Assembly: GCA_964428935.1 (NCBI GenBank)
Contig: CAYSAG010000081.1
Coordinates: 1-17,972, forward strand
From: JAADHY01 sp964428935
GTDB lineage: Bacteria; Planctomycetota; Planctomycetia; Planctomycetales; Planctomycetaceae
Reading direction: 5' to 3'
DNA length: 17,972 nt
Below, one piece after another: positions 1-7,524 of the stretch. The notes beneath the pieces are model-generated. The model saw nothing but the letters and a program-made list of their open reading frames with translations, ran no database searches and was not told the DNA's origin. How positions within the stretch are numbered: position 1 is the first letter of the stretch; the number at the start of each line of letters is the position of its first letter. Made by a program: the position numbers and the translations under genes.

Positions 1-1
1 A

Positions 2-499
2 ATCACCGTCGAGGAAATCGAGCAGCTGCGGCCGGAGCGAATCATCATTTCGCCCGGTCCGTGCACGCCCAAGGAGGCGGGCATTTCGAAACAGGTCGCG
101 CGGCACTTCGCTGGCCGGGTTCCTTTGCTGGGCGTGTGTCTGGGACACCAAGCCATTGCCGAAGCCTTCGGGGCCGAGGTGGTGCGGGCCGACCGGCTCA
201 TGCACGGCAAGGTCTCGTCGATTTACCACGACGGACGCGACCTGTTCGAAGGAATCGAGAACCCCTTCACGGCCACGCGGTACCACAGCTTGATTGTTCG
301 TTGGCAGTCGCTGCCGGACGAGTTCGAAGTGTGCGCGTGGACCGAGGACCCCGACCACCCTCGCGAGCTCATGGGGATTCGGCACAAGCGGTTTCCGCTT
401 TTCGGCGTGCAGTTTCACCCGGAAAGTTACTTGACCGAAGCCGGCTACACGCTGTTGCGGAACTTCCTGCGCGTGCCGGCTCCGCAGCCGGCCGTCTAG
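2..499 (+). CDS. trpG: Anthranilate/aminodeoxychorismate synthase glutamine amidotransferase subunit, 5'-truncated
   Basis: Class I glutamine amidotransferase that releases ammonia from glutamine for a chorismate-using partner (TrpE or PabB). The reading frame is open from base 2, so the start lies outside the window; 165 residues are visible and roughly the first 25-40 are missing. The visible part starts just before the family signature IIISPGPCTPKEAGIS. It then shows the nucleophile-elbow cysteine in GVCLGHQ (residue 46 of the fragment) and the His and Glu of the catalytic triad in FHPES (His139, Glu141). The end of the domain and the TAG stop are intact. The SPGPCTP motif favours the TrpG/PabA group over other class I amidotransferases. 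TrpG and PabA cannot be separated by eye, and some bacteria use one protein for both tryptophan and folate. No partner subunit is visible in the window. The next gene, moeA, follows after about 190 bases on the same strand. Confidence 0.93.
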   Translation: MTVEEIEQLRPERIIISPGPCTPKEAGISKQVARHFAGRVPLLGVCLGHQAIAEAFGAEVVRADRLMHGKVSSIYHDGRDLFEGIENPFTATRYHSLIVRWQSLPDEFEVCAWTEDPDHPRELMGIRHKRFPLFGVQFHPESYLTEAGYTLLRNFLRVPAPQPAV

Positions 500-686
500 C
501 TTCCCGCCGCTTCTGTCGGAACGTTGGGCGGTTGAACGGCGGGACAGGCCGGCTTGGTGTGCGACCGGTGCGGTCGGAGCGTCGAAGAGAAAGGGCCGCC
601 GCTTGGCGACTTCAACTCCCGGGCGACTTCAACCGTCGCTCGTCTCCTTCAACCGACGACCTCTCGACAAGCCAAACACACCAACC

Positions 687-1913
687 ATGTTGGACCTCGA
701 AGACGCACTGCAGGCAGTCCGCGAGCACATTCAGCCCACTCGCCCCCACCCCGTTTCGCTGGACGAAGCGCTGGGGCTCGTCTTGGCCGAAGACGTCGTG
801 GCCGACACCGACTCGCCGCCGTTCGACAAGTCGTCCATGGACGGCTTCGCCGTTCGCTCGGCCGACCTCCGAAACCCGCCCACGCGTTTGCGTTTGGTCG
901 GCGAGGTGACGGCCGGGCGAGTCTTCCCGGGAACGGTCGGGCCGGGCGAAGCCGTTGCGGTCATGACCGGCGCTCCCGTGCCGGCCGGCGCCGACGCGGT
1001 GGTTCCGGTCGAGCAGGCCGAGGTTGTCTCGTCGGGCGAAGCGGTTGTGTTGTCTCCGGCGACGCCGGTCGACCCCGGGCTGAACGTGGTTCGTCGAGGC
1101 ACCTCGATTCGTCAAGGCGACGTGGTGCTGCAGCGCGGACGGCTGCTGCGCCCACAGGAGCTCGGGGCACTGGCCGAAATGGGGCGAGCCAGCGTGCTCG
1201 TGTTTCGTCGCCCTCAGGCCGCCGTGCTGGCGACGGGGGACGAGCTGGTTCCGGTCGACGCCACGCCGGGTCCGGGCCAAATCCGGAACTCCAACCAGAC
1301 CATGCTCGTCGCCCAGCTCCGTCGCTGCGGTGCCGTCCCGGTCGCTTTGGGAATTGCTCGGGACAACCGCGACGACCTGCGGCGGCACATTGTGCAAGGC
1401 CTCCAGTACGACCTGCTGCTGCTCTCCGGCGGCGTCTCGGCCGGCCGGCTCGACCTGGTGCCGTCCGAGCTGGAAGCGGCGGGAGTGCGAAACGTCTTTC
1501 ACAAGGTGAGAATGCGACCCGGCAAGCCTTTGTGGTTCGGCGTGTTCACACCGGCCGGACAGACGGAACACCGTTGCTACGTCTTCGGCTTGCCCGGCAA
1601 CCCGGTCAGCAGTATGGTTTGCTTCGAGCTTTTCGTCCGGACGGCGGTTCGCCGGCTGATGGGGGTCCAAGACGCCGACCCGCGGCCTTTGCTGGCGCGA
1701 CTGGCCGTCGAGCACCGAGTGGAGGGACAGCGCCCGACGTTCCACCCGTCGCGACTGCAGTGGTTGGAGTCGGGGCCGCAGGTCACCCCGCTCCGTTGGC
1801 GCGGGTCGTTCGACTTGCAGTCGGCGAAAGACGCCAACGCGTTGGTGTTTTTCCCGAGCGGCGGACAAACCTACCCAGCCGGAACGAAAGTGCGTGTGCT
1901 GGTTTGGGATTGA
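687..1913 (+). CDS. moeA: Molybdopterin molybdotransferase MoeA
   Basis: Inserts molybdate into adenylylated molybdopterin, the last step of molybdenum cofactor synthesis in the cytoplasm. From the ATG at 687 the protein has 408 residues, close to the usual MoeA length. Visible motifs are PPFDKSSMDGFAVR (residues 44-57, with the conserved Asp residues), TGDELV (from residue 183), a GQIRNSN segment, LLSGGVSAGRLD (Gly248-Asp256), RMRPGKP and GLPGNPVSS. The order fits MoeA domains I-III followed by the small C-terminal beta-barrel domain IV, ending PAGTKVRVLVWD. A TTG at 603 in the same frame would add 28 unconserved residues (MATSTPGRL...). I chose 687 because homologues start close to the LEDAL motif. 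There is no strong ribosome binding site before either start. No other molybdenum cofactor gene or molybdoenzyme is nearby. Confidence 0.95.
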   Translation: MLDLEDALQAVREHIQPTRPHPVSLDEALGLVLAEDVVADTDSPPFDKSSMDGFAVRSADLRNPPTRLRLVGEVTAGRVFPGTVGPGEAVAVMTGAPVPAGADAVVPVEQAEVVSSGEAVVLSPATPVDPGLNVVRRGTSIRQGDVVLQRGRLLRPQELGALAEMGRASVLVFRRPQAAVLATGDELVPVDATPGPGQIRNSNQTMLVAQLRRCGAVPVALGIARDNRDDLRRHIVQGLQYDLLLLSGGVSAGRLDLVPSELEAAGVRNVFHKVRMRPGKPLWFGVFTPAGQTEHRCYVFGLPGNPVSSMVCFELFVRTAVRRLMGVQDADPRPLLARLAVEHRVEGQRPTFHPSRLQWLESGPQVTPLRWRGSFDLQSAKDANALVFFPSGGQTYPAGTKVRVLVWD

Positions 1914-1994
1914 GCGACTCGGGCTCTTCGCTGGACGAAAAGCTCCAGCCAGTGTCGTCGCTGTTTGGGCAGACGAGTGGTTGCTTTTCGAGGC

Positions 1995-2026
1995 GAAACG
2001 GCAGGACCGGAAACCACGGCCGTTTT
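1995..2026 (+). terminator. Possible weak hairpin downstream of moeA
   Basis: A 7-base inverted repeat (AAACGGC at 1996-2002, GCCGTTT at 2019-2025) with a 16-base loop runs into a short T run, about 80 bases after the moeA stop. The arms extend by one G-T pair. The T run is only four bases and the loop is long, so an intrinsic terminator is only a possibility. A second 7-base pairing (CGGCCGT at 2053-2059 with ACGGCCG at 2071-2077) lies just downstream and has no T run. Confidence 0.2.
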
Positions 2027-2180
2027 GCCCGGACGGACTGAGCGACTGCCCGCGGCCGTCCGCAAAACAGACGGCCGTCGTGCAGGATGCTCGTCGCCAC
2101 AAGCGGCGAGGCCGCTTCAACGCAGCGTCAGCTTCCAACCGAGAACGTTCCCCTCGAGGACGTCGCAAGACAACACGGAC

Positions 2181-2185
2181 AGGAA
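2181..2185 (+). promoter_or_regulatory. Ribosome binding site that decides the lnt start
   Basis: AGGAA lies 6 bases before the ATG at 2192. The upstream in-frame ATG at 2087 has no comparable site and would add 35 residues without hydrophobic or conserved character, so 2192 is the better start. Confidence 0.55.
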
Positions 2186-2191
2186 TCGGCA

Positions 2192-4036
2192 ATGACCTCG
2201 GCCGCCCAACCGGACTCCGCGTCGACGTCGGTCGGCACGAACTCGCTCAACCCGGAAGTCCAACAAATCATTGCCGCAGCTCGAACTGCTCCCCCCAGCG
2301 CCTGGCCGGCCCTGTTGGCTGCCGGTGCCACCGCGCTGCTTCTGTGGTGCAGCTTCACGCCCCTGGACTGGGGCTTCCTGGGCTGGGTCGCTCTGGTTCC
2401 GGTTTTGCTTCTGGCACGAGCCGCCCGACCGGCGCGTCGGCTCTACCTCAGCGTCTACGTGGCTTCACTGGCCGGACAACTGGCGACCCTGCAGTGGATG
2501 CGACTGGCCGACCCGGCCATGTACGCCGCTTGGATTGCCTTGGCTGTGTACTTGGCTTTTTACCTGCCCGTGTGGCTGGCCGTGACACGCACCGCCGTCC
2601 ACCGGTTTCGAGTTCCATTAGTCTTGGCGGCGTCCGTGGGGTGGGTGGGCTTGGAGTACGCTCGGGCCTTTCTGCTGACGGGCTTTTCCTGGTACTACCT
2701 TGGCCACACCCAGTACCGCTGGACCGACCTGATTCAGGTCAGTGACCTGGTTGGAGCTTACGGGGTCAGCTTTTTGGTGGCGTGGGGCAACGCCTGTTTG
2801 GCCGGACTGGTGTCGCCGCGGCTGTTGTGGAAATGCCGCCTGCTTCCGCCGGCTTGCCCCAAGCACGAAGCGAAGAAAGCGGTGGCCGAATTTCGCCGGC
2901 CTTGGCTCCAGGTCGGCCTGACGGTCGCGCTGGTGGCCGCCGCGCTGGTGTACGGCCGCGTGCGCCGCCAGGGCCCGCCGTTCCAAGCCGGTCCGCGAAT
3001 TGCGCTCATTCAGGGCAACTTTTCCATTTCCATGAAGCACGACCCTCGCGAGTCGGGAAACATGCTGCGCGTCCACCAGGCGCTGACCGGCATGGCCGTG
3101 CGGCACCAGCCCGAAATCATTGTGTGGCCGGAAACCATGTTTCGCTGGCCGCTCATGGAAAACCCAGAGGGGTTGGACGAGCAACGCCTGCAGCAGTTGG
3201 CCCCGCACATTCCCGTCCAGCTTTGGAACGACACTCAGGTCCGCTCCACGTTGCAGGACATGGCCGGCATGGCCGGAGCGGCCCTGGTCATTGGCGTCGA
3301 CGCGTTCGAAGCCGCCACTGACGGCGTCCACCACTACAACTCGGCCGTTCTCGTCCACCCCAAATTGGGCGTGCAAGGACGTTACGACAAGGTTCACCGT
3401 GTCATTTTCGGCGAGTACATTCCGCTGGCCGATTGGCTGCCGTGGCTGAAACGGCTGACGCCCATTTCGTCCGAGTTCGCCATTGACGAGGGGAGCGGGC
3501 CGGTCGTCTTTCAGTACAACGGCTGGCGTCTGTGCCCGATTATTTGCTTCGAAGACACGGTGCCCCACCTGGTGCGGAACTTCGTGCGAGCCGCTCAGCG
3601 TTCGGGCCGACGGGTCGACGTTCTGGTCAACCTGACCAACGACGGCTGGTTTCACGGCTCGAGCGAGCTCGACCAGCACCTCATTACGGCGCTCTTCCGC
3701 TGTGTCGAGTGTCGGACGCCCATGGTGCGGGCGGTGAACACGGGCATCTCGGCGGTCATTGACGGCGACGGCGTCGTCCGCGAACCGGACGTCTTCATTG
3801 ACGGAGACGCCGACGGCACTCAGCCGCCCCGGACGTCGATGCGAGACCCCGAAACCGGCCGCTGGTACAAACAGCTCAACGCCGCCCTGGTCGACACCGT
3901 CCCCTTGGACGGCCGCACCAGCCTCTACGTTCTTTACGGCGACTGGTTTGCCGCTGCCTGCTGCGTCGCTACGATTACCATTGCCCTGGCCGGCTTGGTC
4001 TGGCGACGTCGCGGTTCAGCCGCTCTGCGGCGCTGA
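2192..4036 (+). CDS. lnt: Apolipoprotein N-acyltransferase
   Basis: Transfers an acyl chain from phospholipid to the N-terminal cysteine of apolipoproteins, the third step of lipoprotein maturation, at the periplasmic face of the inner membrane. From the ATG at 2192 the protein has 614 residues, about 100 more than the E. coli enzyme. An N-terminal block of several membrane helices spans roughly residues 38-255, including the characteristic FSWYYLGHTQY region. It is followed by a CN-hydrolase (nitrilase) domain from about residue 265 (PRIALIQGNF) to about 570, and a final membrane helix near residue 590. The catalytic triad is complete: Glu314 in VWPETMF, Lys400 in YDKVHRVIFGEYIPL and Cys452 in IICFED. 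The extra length comes from a longer N-terminus, a longer loop before the nitrilase domain and extra sequence between the catalytic Glu and Lys. The presence of Lnt implies triacylated lipoproteins and therefore a diderm envelope. The protein could also start at 2087. Confidence 0.95.
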   Translation: MTSAAQPDSASTSVGTNSLNPEVQQIIAAARTAPPSAWPALLAAGATALLLWCSFTPLDWGFLGWVALVPVLLLARAARPARRLYLSVYVASLAGQLATLQWMRLADPAMYAAWIALAVYLAFYLPVWLAVTRTAVHRFRVPLVLAASVGWVGLEYARAFLLTGFSWYYLGHTQYRWTDLIQVSDLVGAYGVSFLVAWGNACLAGLVSPRLLWKCRLLPPACPKHEAKKAVAEFRRPWLQVGLTVALVAAALVYGRVRRQGPPFQAGPRIALIQGNFSISMKHDPRESGNMLRVHQALTGMAVRHQPEIIVWPETMFRWPLMENPEGLDEQRLQQLAPHIPVQLWNDTQVRSTLQDMAGMAGAALVIGVDAFEAATDGVHHYNSAVLVHPKLGVQGRYDKVHRVIFGEYIPLADWLPWLKRLTPISSEFAIDEGSGPVVFQYNGWRLCPIICFEDTVPHLVRNFVRAAQRSGRRVDVLVNLTNDGWFHGSSELDQHLITALFRCVECRTPMVRAVNTGISAVIDGDGVVREPDVFIDGDADGTQPPRTSMRDPETGRWYKQLNAALVDTVPLDGRTSLYVLYGDWFAAACCVATITIALAGLVWRRRGSAALRR

Positions 4037-4158
4037 AGGCCCTTGAACCAACTCCCAGACTTGGACGGCCGCACTGGTTTCGCAGTCGGCGGGGTTACGG
4101 GACTGCCTTCACTTCCGACAACGGCTTCTCAAGTCAACGCCTTCTGCGCGAAGCACCG

Positions 4159-5154
4159 ATGTTTGTTGACCGGGTGACGATTTACTGCAAGGGAGGAGAC
4201 GGCGGAGACGGTTGCCTCAGTTTCCGGCGGGAAGCGCACGTGCCGCGCGGCGGACCCGACGGCGGGGACGGCGGCCGCGGCGGCCACGTCATTGTGCGCG
4301 CCGACCGGAACGTCACCAGCCTGGCCAACATTGTCGGACGCAAGCACTGGTTCGCCGAGCGGGGACGCAACGGCGAAGGCGGCCAAAGAACCGGACGCAA
4401 CGGGCGCGACCTGGAAATTCTGGTCCCGCTGGGGACAATCGTCCGCGACGCCGAACGCGGCCACGTCCTGAAAGACCTCACGCGCCACGGCGACTCGGTC
4501 ATTGTCGCTCGCGGCGGCAAAGGAGGCCGCGGAAACAAGCACTTCGCCACGCCGACTAACCGCACTCCACGCGAGTTCGAATTCGGCGAACCCGGACAGG
4601 AACGCACCGTCGTTCTGGAACTGAAACTAATTGCCGACGTCGGTCTGATTGGCAAGCCCAACGCGGGCAAGTCGACGTTGCTCAGCCGCCTGTCGCGAGC
4701 TCACCCGAAAATCGCCGACTACCCCTTCACGACGCGTTACCCGAACCTGGGACTGGTGCGGGTCGGCTACGACTTTGAGTTCGTTCTGGCCGACATTCCG
4801 GGACTGATTGAAGGGGCTCACGCCGGCGTCGGTCTCGGCCACGAGTTTCTGAAACACGTGGAGCGGACGCGGGTGCTGGTGCACTTGGTCGAGCCGCAGC
4901 CGCTGGACGGCAGCGACCCGATTGCAAACTACCACAACATTCGCGACGAGTTGCGAATGCACGACCCGAAGCTGTTGGAGCGGCCCGAGCTGGTCGCAGT
5001 GACGAAGTGCGAACTGCCCGACGCCGACGCGGTGGCCGAGCTGCTGGAAGAAGACTTGGGACGGCCGGTCCTCAAAATTTCGGCCGTGACGGGCGCGGGT
5101 CTGCCCGAGCTGCTCGGCCGAATTCGCCAACTGCTGCAACAAGACGGAACGTGA
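4159..5154 (+). CDS. obg: Obg/CgtA-family GTPase, short form
   Basis: Ribosome-associated GTPase involved in maturation of the large subunit and in growth control. The 331 residues begin with the glycine-rich Obg fold (MFVDRVTIYCKGGDGGDGCLSF, then GGPDGGDGGRGG). The G domain follows with G1 GKPNAGKS (165-172), a TTRYPN switch I region, G3 DIPG (from Asp212, continuing LIEGAHAGVGLGHEFL) and G5 near ISAVTGAG. Two points are odd. First, the G4 guanine-specificity motif, normally NKxD, reads TKCE (282-285). Second, the protein ends right after the G domain, so the C-terminal OCT domain of the longer Obg proteins is absent. The open, well-conserved frame argues against a pseudogene. There is no strong ribosome binding site before the ATG. 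The start is set by the conserved Obg N-terminus. The gene converges with the GH50-like gene, whose stop lies about 65 bases away on the other strand. Confidence 0.96.
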   Translation: MFVDRVTIYCKGGDGGDGCLSFRREAHVPRGGPDGGDGGRGGHVIVRADRNVTSLANIVGRKHWFAERGRNGEGGQRTGRNGRDLEILVPLGTIVRDAERGHVLKDLTRHGDSVIVARGGKGGRGNKHFATPTNRTPREFEFGEPGQERTVVLELKLIADVGLIGKPNAGKSTLLSRLSRAHPKIADYPFTTRYPNLGLVRVGYDFEFVLADIPGLIEGAHAGVGLGHEFLKHVERTRVLVHLVEPQPLDGSDPIANYHNIRDELRMHDPKLLERPELVAVTKCELPDADAVAELLEEDLGRPVLKISAVTGAGLPELLGRIRQLLQQDGT

Positions 5155-5219
5155 CGACCCGACTTCGCTCCGCCCCGGCCCCGCCCGTTCCCGTTCCTCC
5201 GGCCGACTCGTCTTCGGCT

Positions 5220-7364
5220 TCACGTCACCGGCGGCAGGTACTTCGGTTGGTCCGAGAACGGCTCCTGCCGTCCGTCGGCCACGGCGTAAAGAGCCTCGTG
5301 GGCGGCTCGAGCCGCCGCCAGCAACGGCTCGTACGGTCGGTGGCAAATGTCCAAGAACCCAATGTTGTAGTTCTCTCCGTCGAACCGTCCCAAGGCCGAC
5401 TGGTCGTAGAGCGTGAACCAGTGAGCCCCCACGCACTCCGGCTGCGCCGCGGCAAACTCCAAGTACACCCGGTACGCCTTGCCGCGGTCCGCCTGGCTCG
5501 CCACTCGAACCAAACCCGACGACGGGAGCCCCACGTCCAGAGCTCCGAAATGGTACTCGCCAATCAAGGCCGGCCGGTTCAGTTTCTTGCAAATTTCCGC
5601 CAGCCGCGCAGCGGGAATCTTGGGCCGGTAGCTGTTCATGCTGAAAACGTCGAAGGCCTTCATGCCTTCCAGCGTCCAGTCGTGAGCTCGGCCGGCGCAC
5701 CGAATGCCCAAGTTGAGGTGGTTCGGGTCGACCCGACGACACGCTTCGGCCAGGACGTGGAAGTAGCGAGTCACCATTCGCTGACTGAACTCGGTCAGGT
5801 CGGCCAAGGCCTTCTTGTTCGGCCGCCCCGTCCAGCGGCCCCGTGCCACCCGCTCAAAGTCGACCTCACGCCCCCACGCTTCGCTCAGCGAGCGGCTGTC
5901 GGAGTACCGCTGGCCTAGGAACCGGGCCAGCTCGCGGCGAGTTTCACACTCGGCCGTCGTGTAAAGCATTCCCACCGCCGGCAGCTCCGACGAAAACGCC
6001 CACTTCGGTTCGTTCATCATGAAGTAGCCGACCAGAGCCGGGTCGTCGCGCGTGTCGGCCAATTGAGCGGCGTAATCCGCAGCGTCTCGGACAAAGTCCG
6101 GGTGAAAAACGTCCGGGAAGTCCCGGTAGACCGTGCGAACTCTTTTGGCGCGAAAGCTGAGTGGCCGGACGTACGGAAACCGGGCCTCCTGCGCGACGGA
6201 GAAGTGCGACCAGTTTCCAACCGTGTTGAACCCCGCTTTCCGCAGGAACGCCAAGGCCAGCTTTTTCCACCGGTCGTACCAGTCGTCCGGCCCAAAGGCG
6301 CGAATCAGGTTGGCAATCAGGTACTCGACCTGCACGACGCGGCCTCCCCGAATCCCGACGGCCGGTGCGAACGGCCCGTTCGGCTCAGGCACCCACTCCA
6401 ACGCCTCGGTCAACTGCTCGACGTTCGCCGTCACCTCCGGCCGGACACAGTCCATTCCCGCCGACCAGAAGGCGTACCCGTCCGGGTCGACCAGCCACCA
6501 GCGTCTCCCGTCGTGGTGCGTGCGGAAGAAGCCGGTCGGGCCCGTCAGACGCTTCTGCTTCCAACCGCCCCAGCGAGAAAAATGAGCCGGCCACCGTTGC
6601 TGGTCCACGCGTTGCCACTGGGCTCGAAGACGCTCCACCAGATCCCGTTCCGAACGCGTCTTGCCCGGCCAGTCCCGAATGCGGCTTTGCCCGAACCGGT
6701 CCAGCAACGGCCCCTTGGGCAAGACGAGTTTCTTCGGTGGAGCGACCGGCCGCGTGGTCAGGCGAAACGGCGTTTGGCACCAGCGGACCGGTCCTTCCGC
6801 CTTTCGAGACACCTTCAACAGCACCCGGTCGACCCGGGCTGGGTCCACACGCGCACCGCCGCAGCGAGGCTTCAGCCAAGCCCCTCGCCGGCCAAAGTAC
6901 CAACGGTTCAAGTCCAGAACCGTCAGAGGGACAACCACGCGGGCCTGACATTGGTTGAGCAACGAAAAGACCACGTGGGTGGCCGGTCCGTGTGGTCCTT
7001 CCTGAAACACCAACGTGAAGCTGGCCGTCGTGTCGCCGTCCAGCAGAAGGTCGGCCGTCAAGTAGCGGGCTTGCAGCAGCGAGCCGACTGGCAAGCGAAA
7101 CAGGAAGCCGGAGCCCCTCTTTTCCGTCTCGTACCACTGGCCTTCGGGCAGCACGGCAGCCCGCTCGAGCGTGCGGACTTGCCCGAGCGTGGACTCGGGT
7201 TTCAAGACCAACTCACCGGCCGCTTCGGCCGTCCGAGCCGCTCGCTTTTCTCGGGCTGCGGCCTCGCTTGCTCCCGCGACGAACACGTCCGTCACCAAGA
7301 CGACGCACGTCGCTCGCACGCCCTGACGCAGGAAGTCCCGTCGAGTTGCTCGCTGACTGGTCAC
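5220..7364 (-). CDS. Tat-exported GH50-like (beta-agarase family) glycoside hydrolase
   Basis: Large secreted retaining glycoside hydrolase of clan GH-A, 714 residues. A twin-arginine signal (TRRDFLRQ, residues 7-14, then a hydrophobic run ending near AGASEA) targets it across the inner membrane. Residues of about 50-215 look like a beta-rich accessory or carbohydrate-binding-like region. The catalytic part starts near residue 280 with WWLVDPDGYAFWSAG (Trp289 onward) and continues through GFNTVGNWS. The probable acid/base is Glu452 in MMNEPKW and the probable nucleophile is Glu603 in LIGEYHFGALD. The final block (GAHWFTLYDQ, GRFDGENYNIGFLDI) closely resembles the end of GH50 beta-agarases as I know them. 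The spacing of the two glutamates, 151 residues, also suits that family. The real substrate is unknown, because GH50-like proteins outside marine agar degraders may act on other galactans. The GTG start at 7364 has AAAGGG 6 bases upstream. It is the last gene of a three-gene same-strand cluster in which all products carry Tat signals. Confidence 0.85.
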   Translation of the reverse strand: MTSQRATRRDFLRQGVRATCVVLVTDVFVAGASEAAAREKRAARTAEAAGELVLKPESTLGQVRTLERAAVLPEGQWYETEKRGSGFLFRLPVGSLLQARYLTADLLLDGDTTASFTLVFQEGPHGPATHVVFSLLNQCQARVVVPLTVLDLNRWYFGRRGAWLKPRCGGARVDPARVDRVLLKVSRKAEGPVRWCQTPFRLTTRPVAPPKKLVLPKGPLLDRFGQSRIRDWPGKTRSERDLVERLRAQWQRVDQQRWPAHFSRWGGWKQKRLTGPTGFFRTHHDGRRWWLVDPDGYAFWSAGMDCVRPEVTANVEQLTEALEWVPEPNGPFAPAVGIRGGRVVQVEYLIANLIRAFGPDDWYDRWKKLALAFLRKAGFNTVGNWSHFSVAQEARFPYVRPLSFRAKRVRTVYRDFPDVFHPDFVRDAADYAAQLADTRDDPALVGYFMMNEPKWAFSSELPAVGMLYTTAECETRRELARFLGQRYSDSRSLSEAWGREVDFERVARGRWTGRPNKKALADLTEFSQRMVTRYFHVLAEACRRVDPNHLNLGIRCAGRAHDWTLEGMKAFDVFSMNSYRPKIPAARLAEICKKLNRPALIGEYHFGALDVGLPSSGLVRVASQADRGKAYRVYLEFAAAQPECVGAHWFTLYDQSALGRFDGENYNIGFLDICHRPYEPLLAAARAAHEALYAVADGRQEPFSDQPKYLPPVT

Positions 7365-7524
7365 GTCCTTCCCTTTCCGCTTTCTGTTCCACTTGGCTGC
7401 ACCAGCGGCGAGAAGTCACCGGCCGGTCGTCCGCGTGTCGCCAGCCGACGCCGCCGCTTCCCGCGGCAGCAGCGCGCTCGGCCGCCGCGTCCACGAGCCG
7501 GCTCGCCGACGACACACCGGCCGC

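Noticed and set aside
554..2041. Open frame of 495 codons overlapping moeA in another plus-strand frame
   Set aside because: Arg/Gly/Ala-rich shadow without recognisable motifs; MoeA in the neighbouring frame is clear.
612..2192. Open frame of 526 codons on the minus strand across moeA
   Set aside because: It covers moeA antisense, is rich in Arg, His and Gln, and has no domain. Such long shadow frames are expected from the strong third-position GC bias; MoeA motifs settle the strand.
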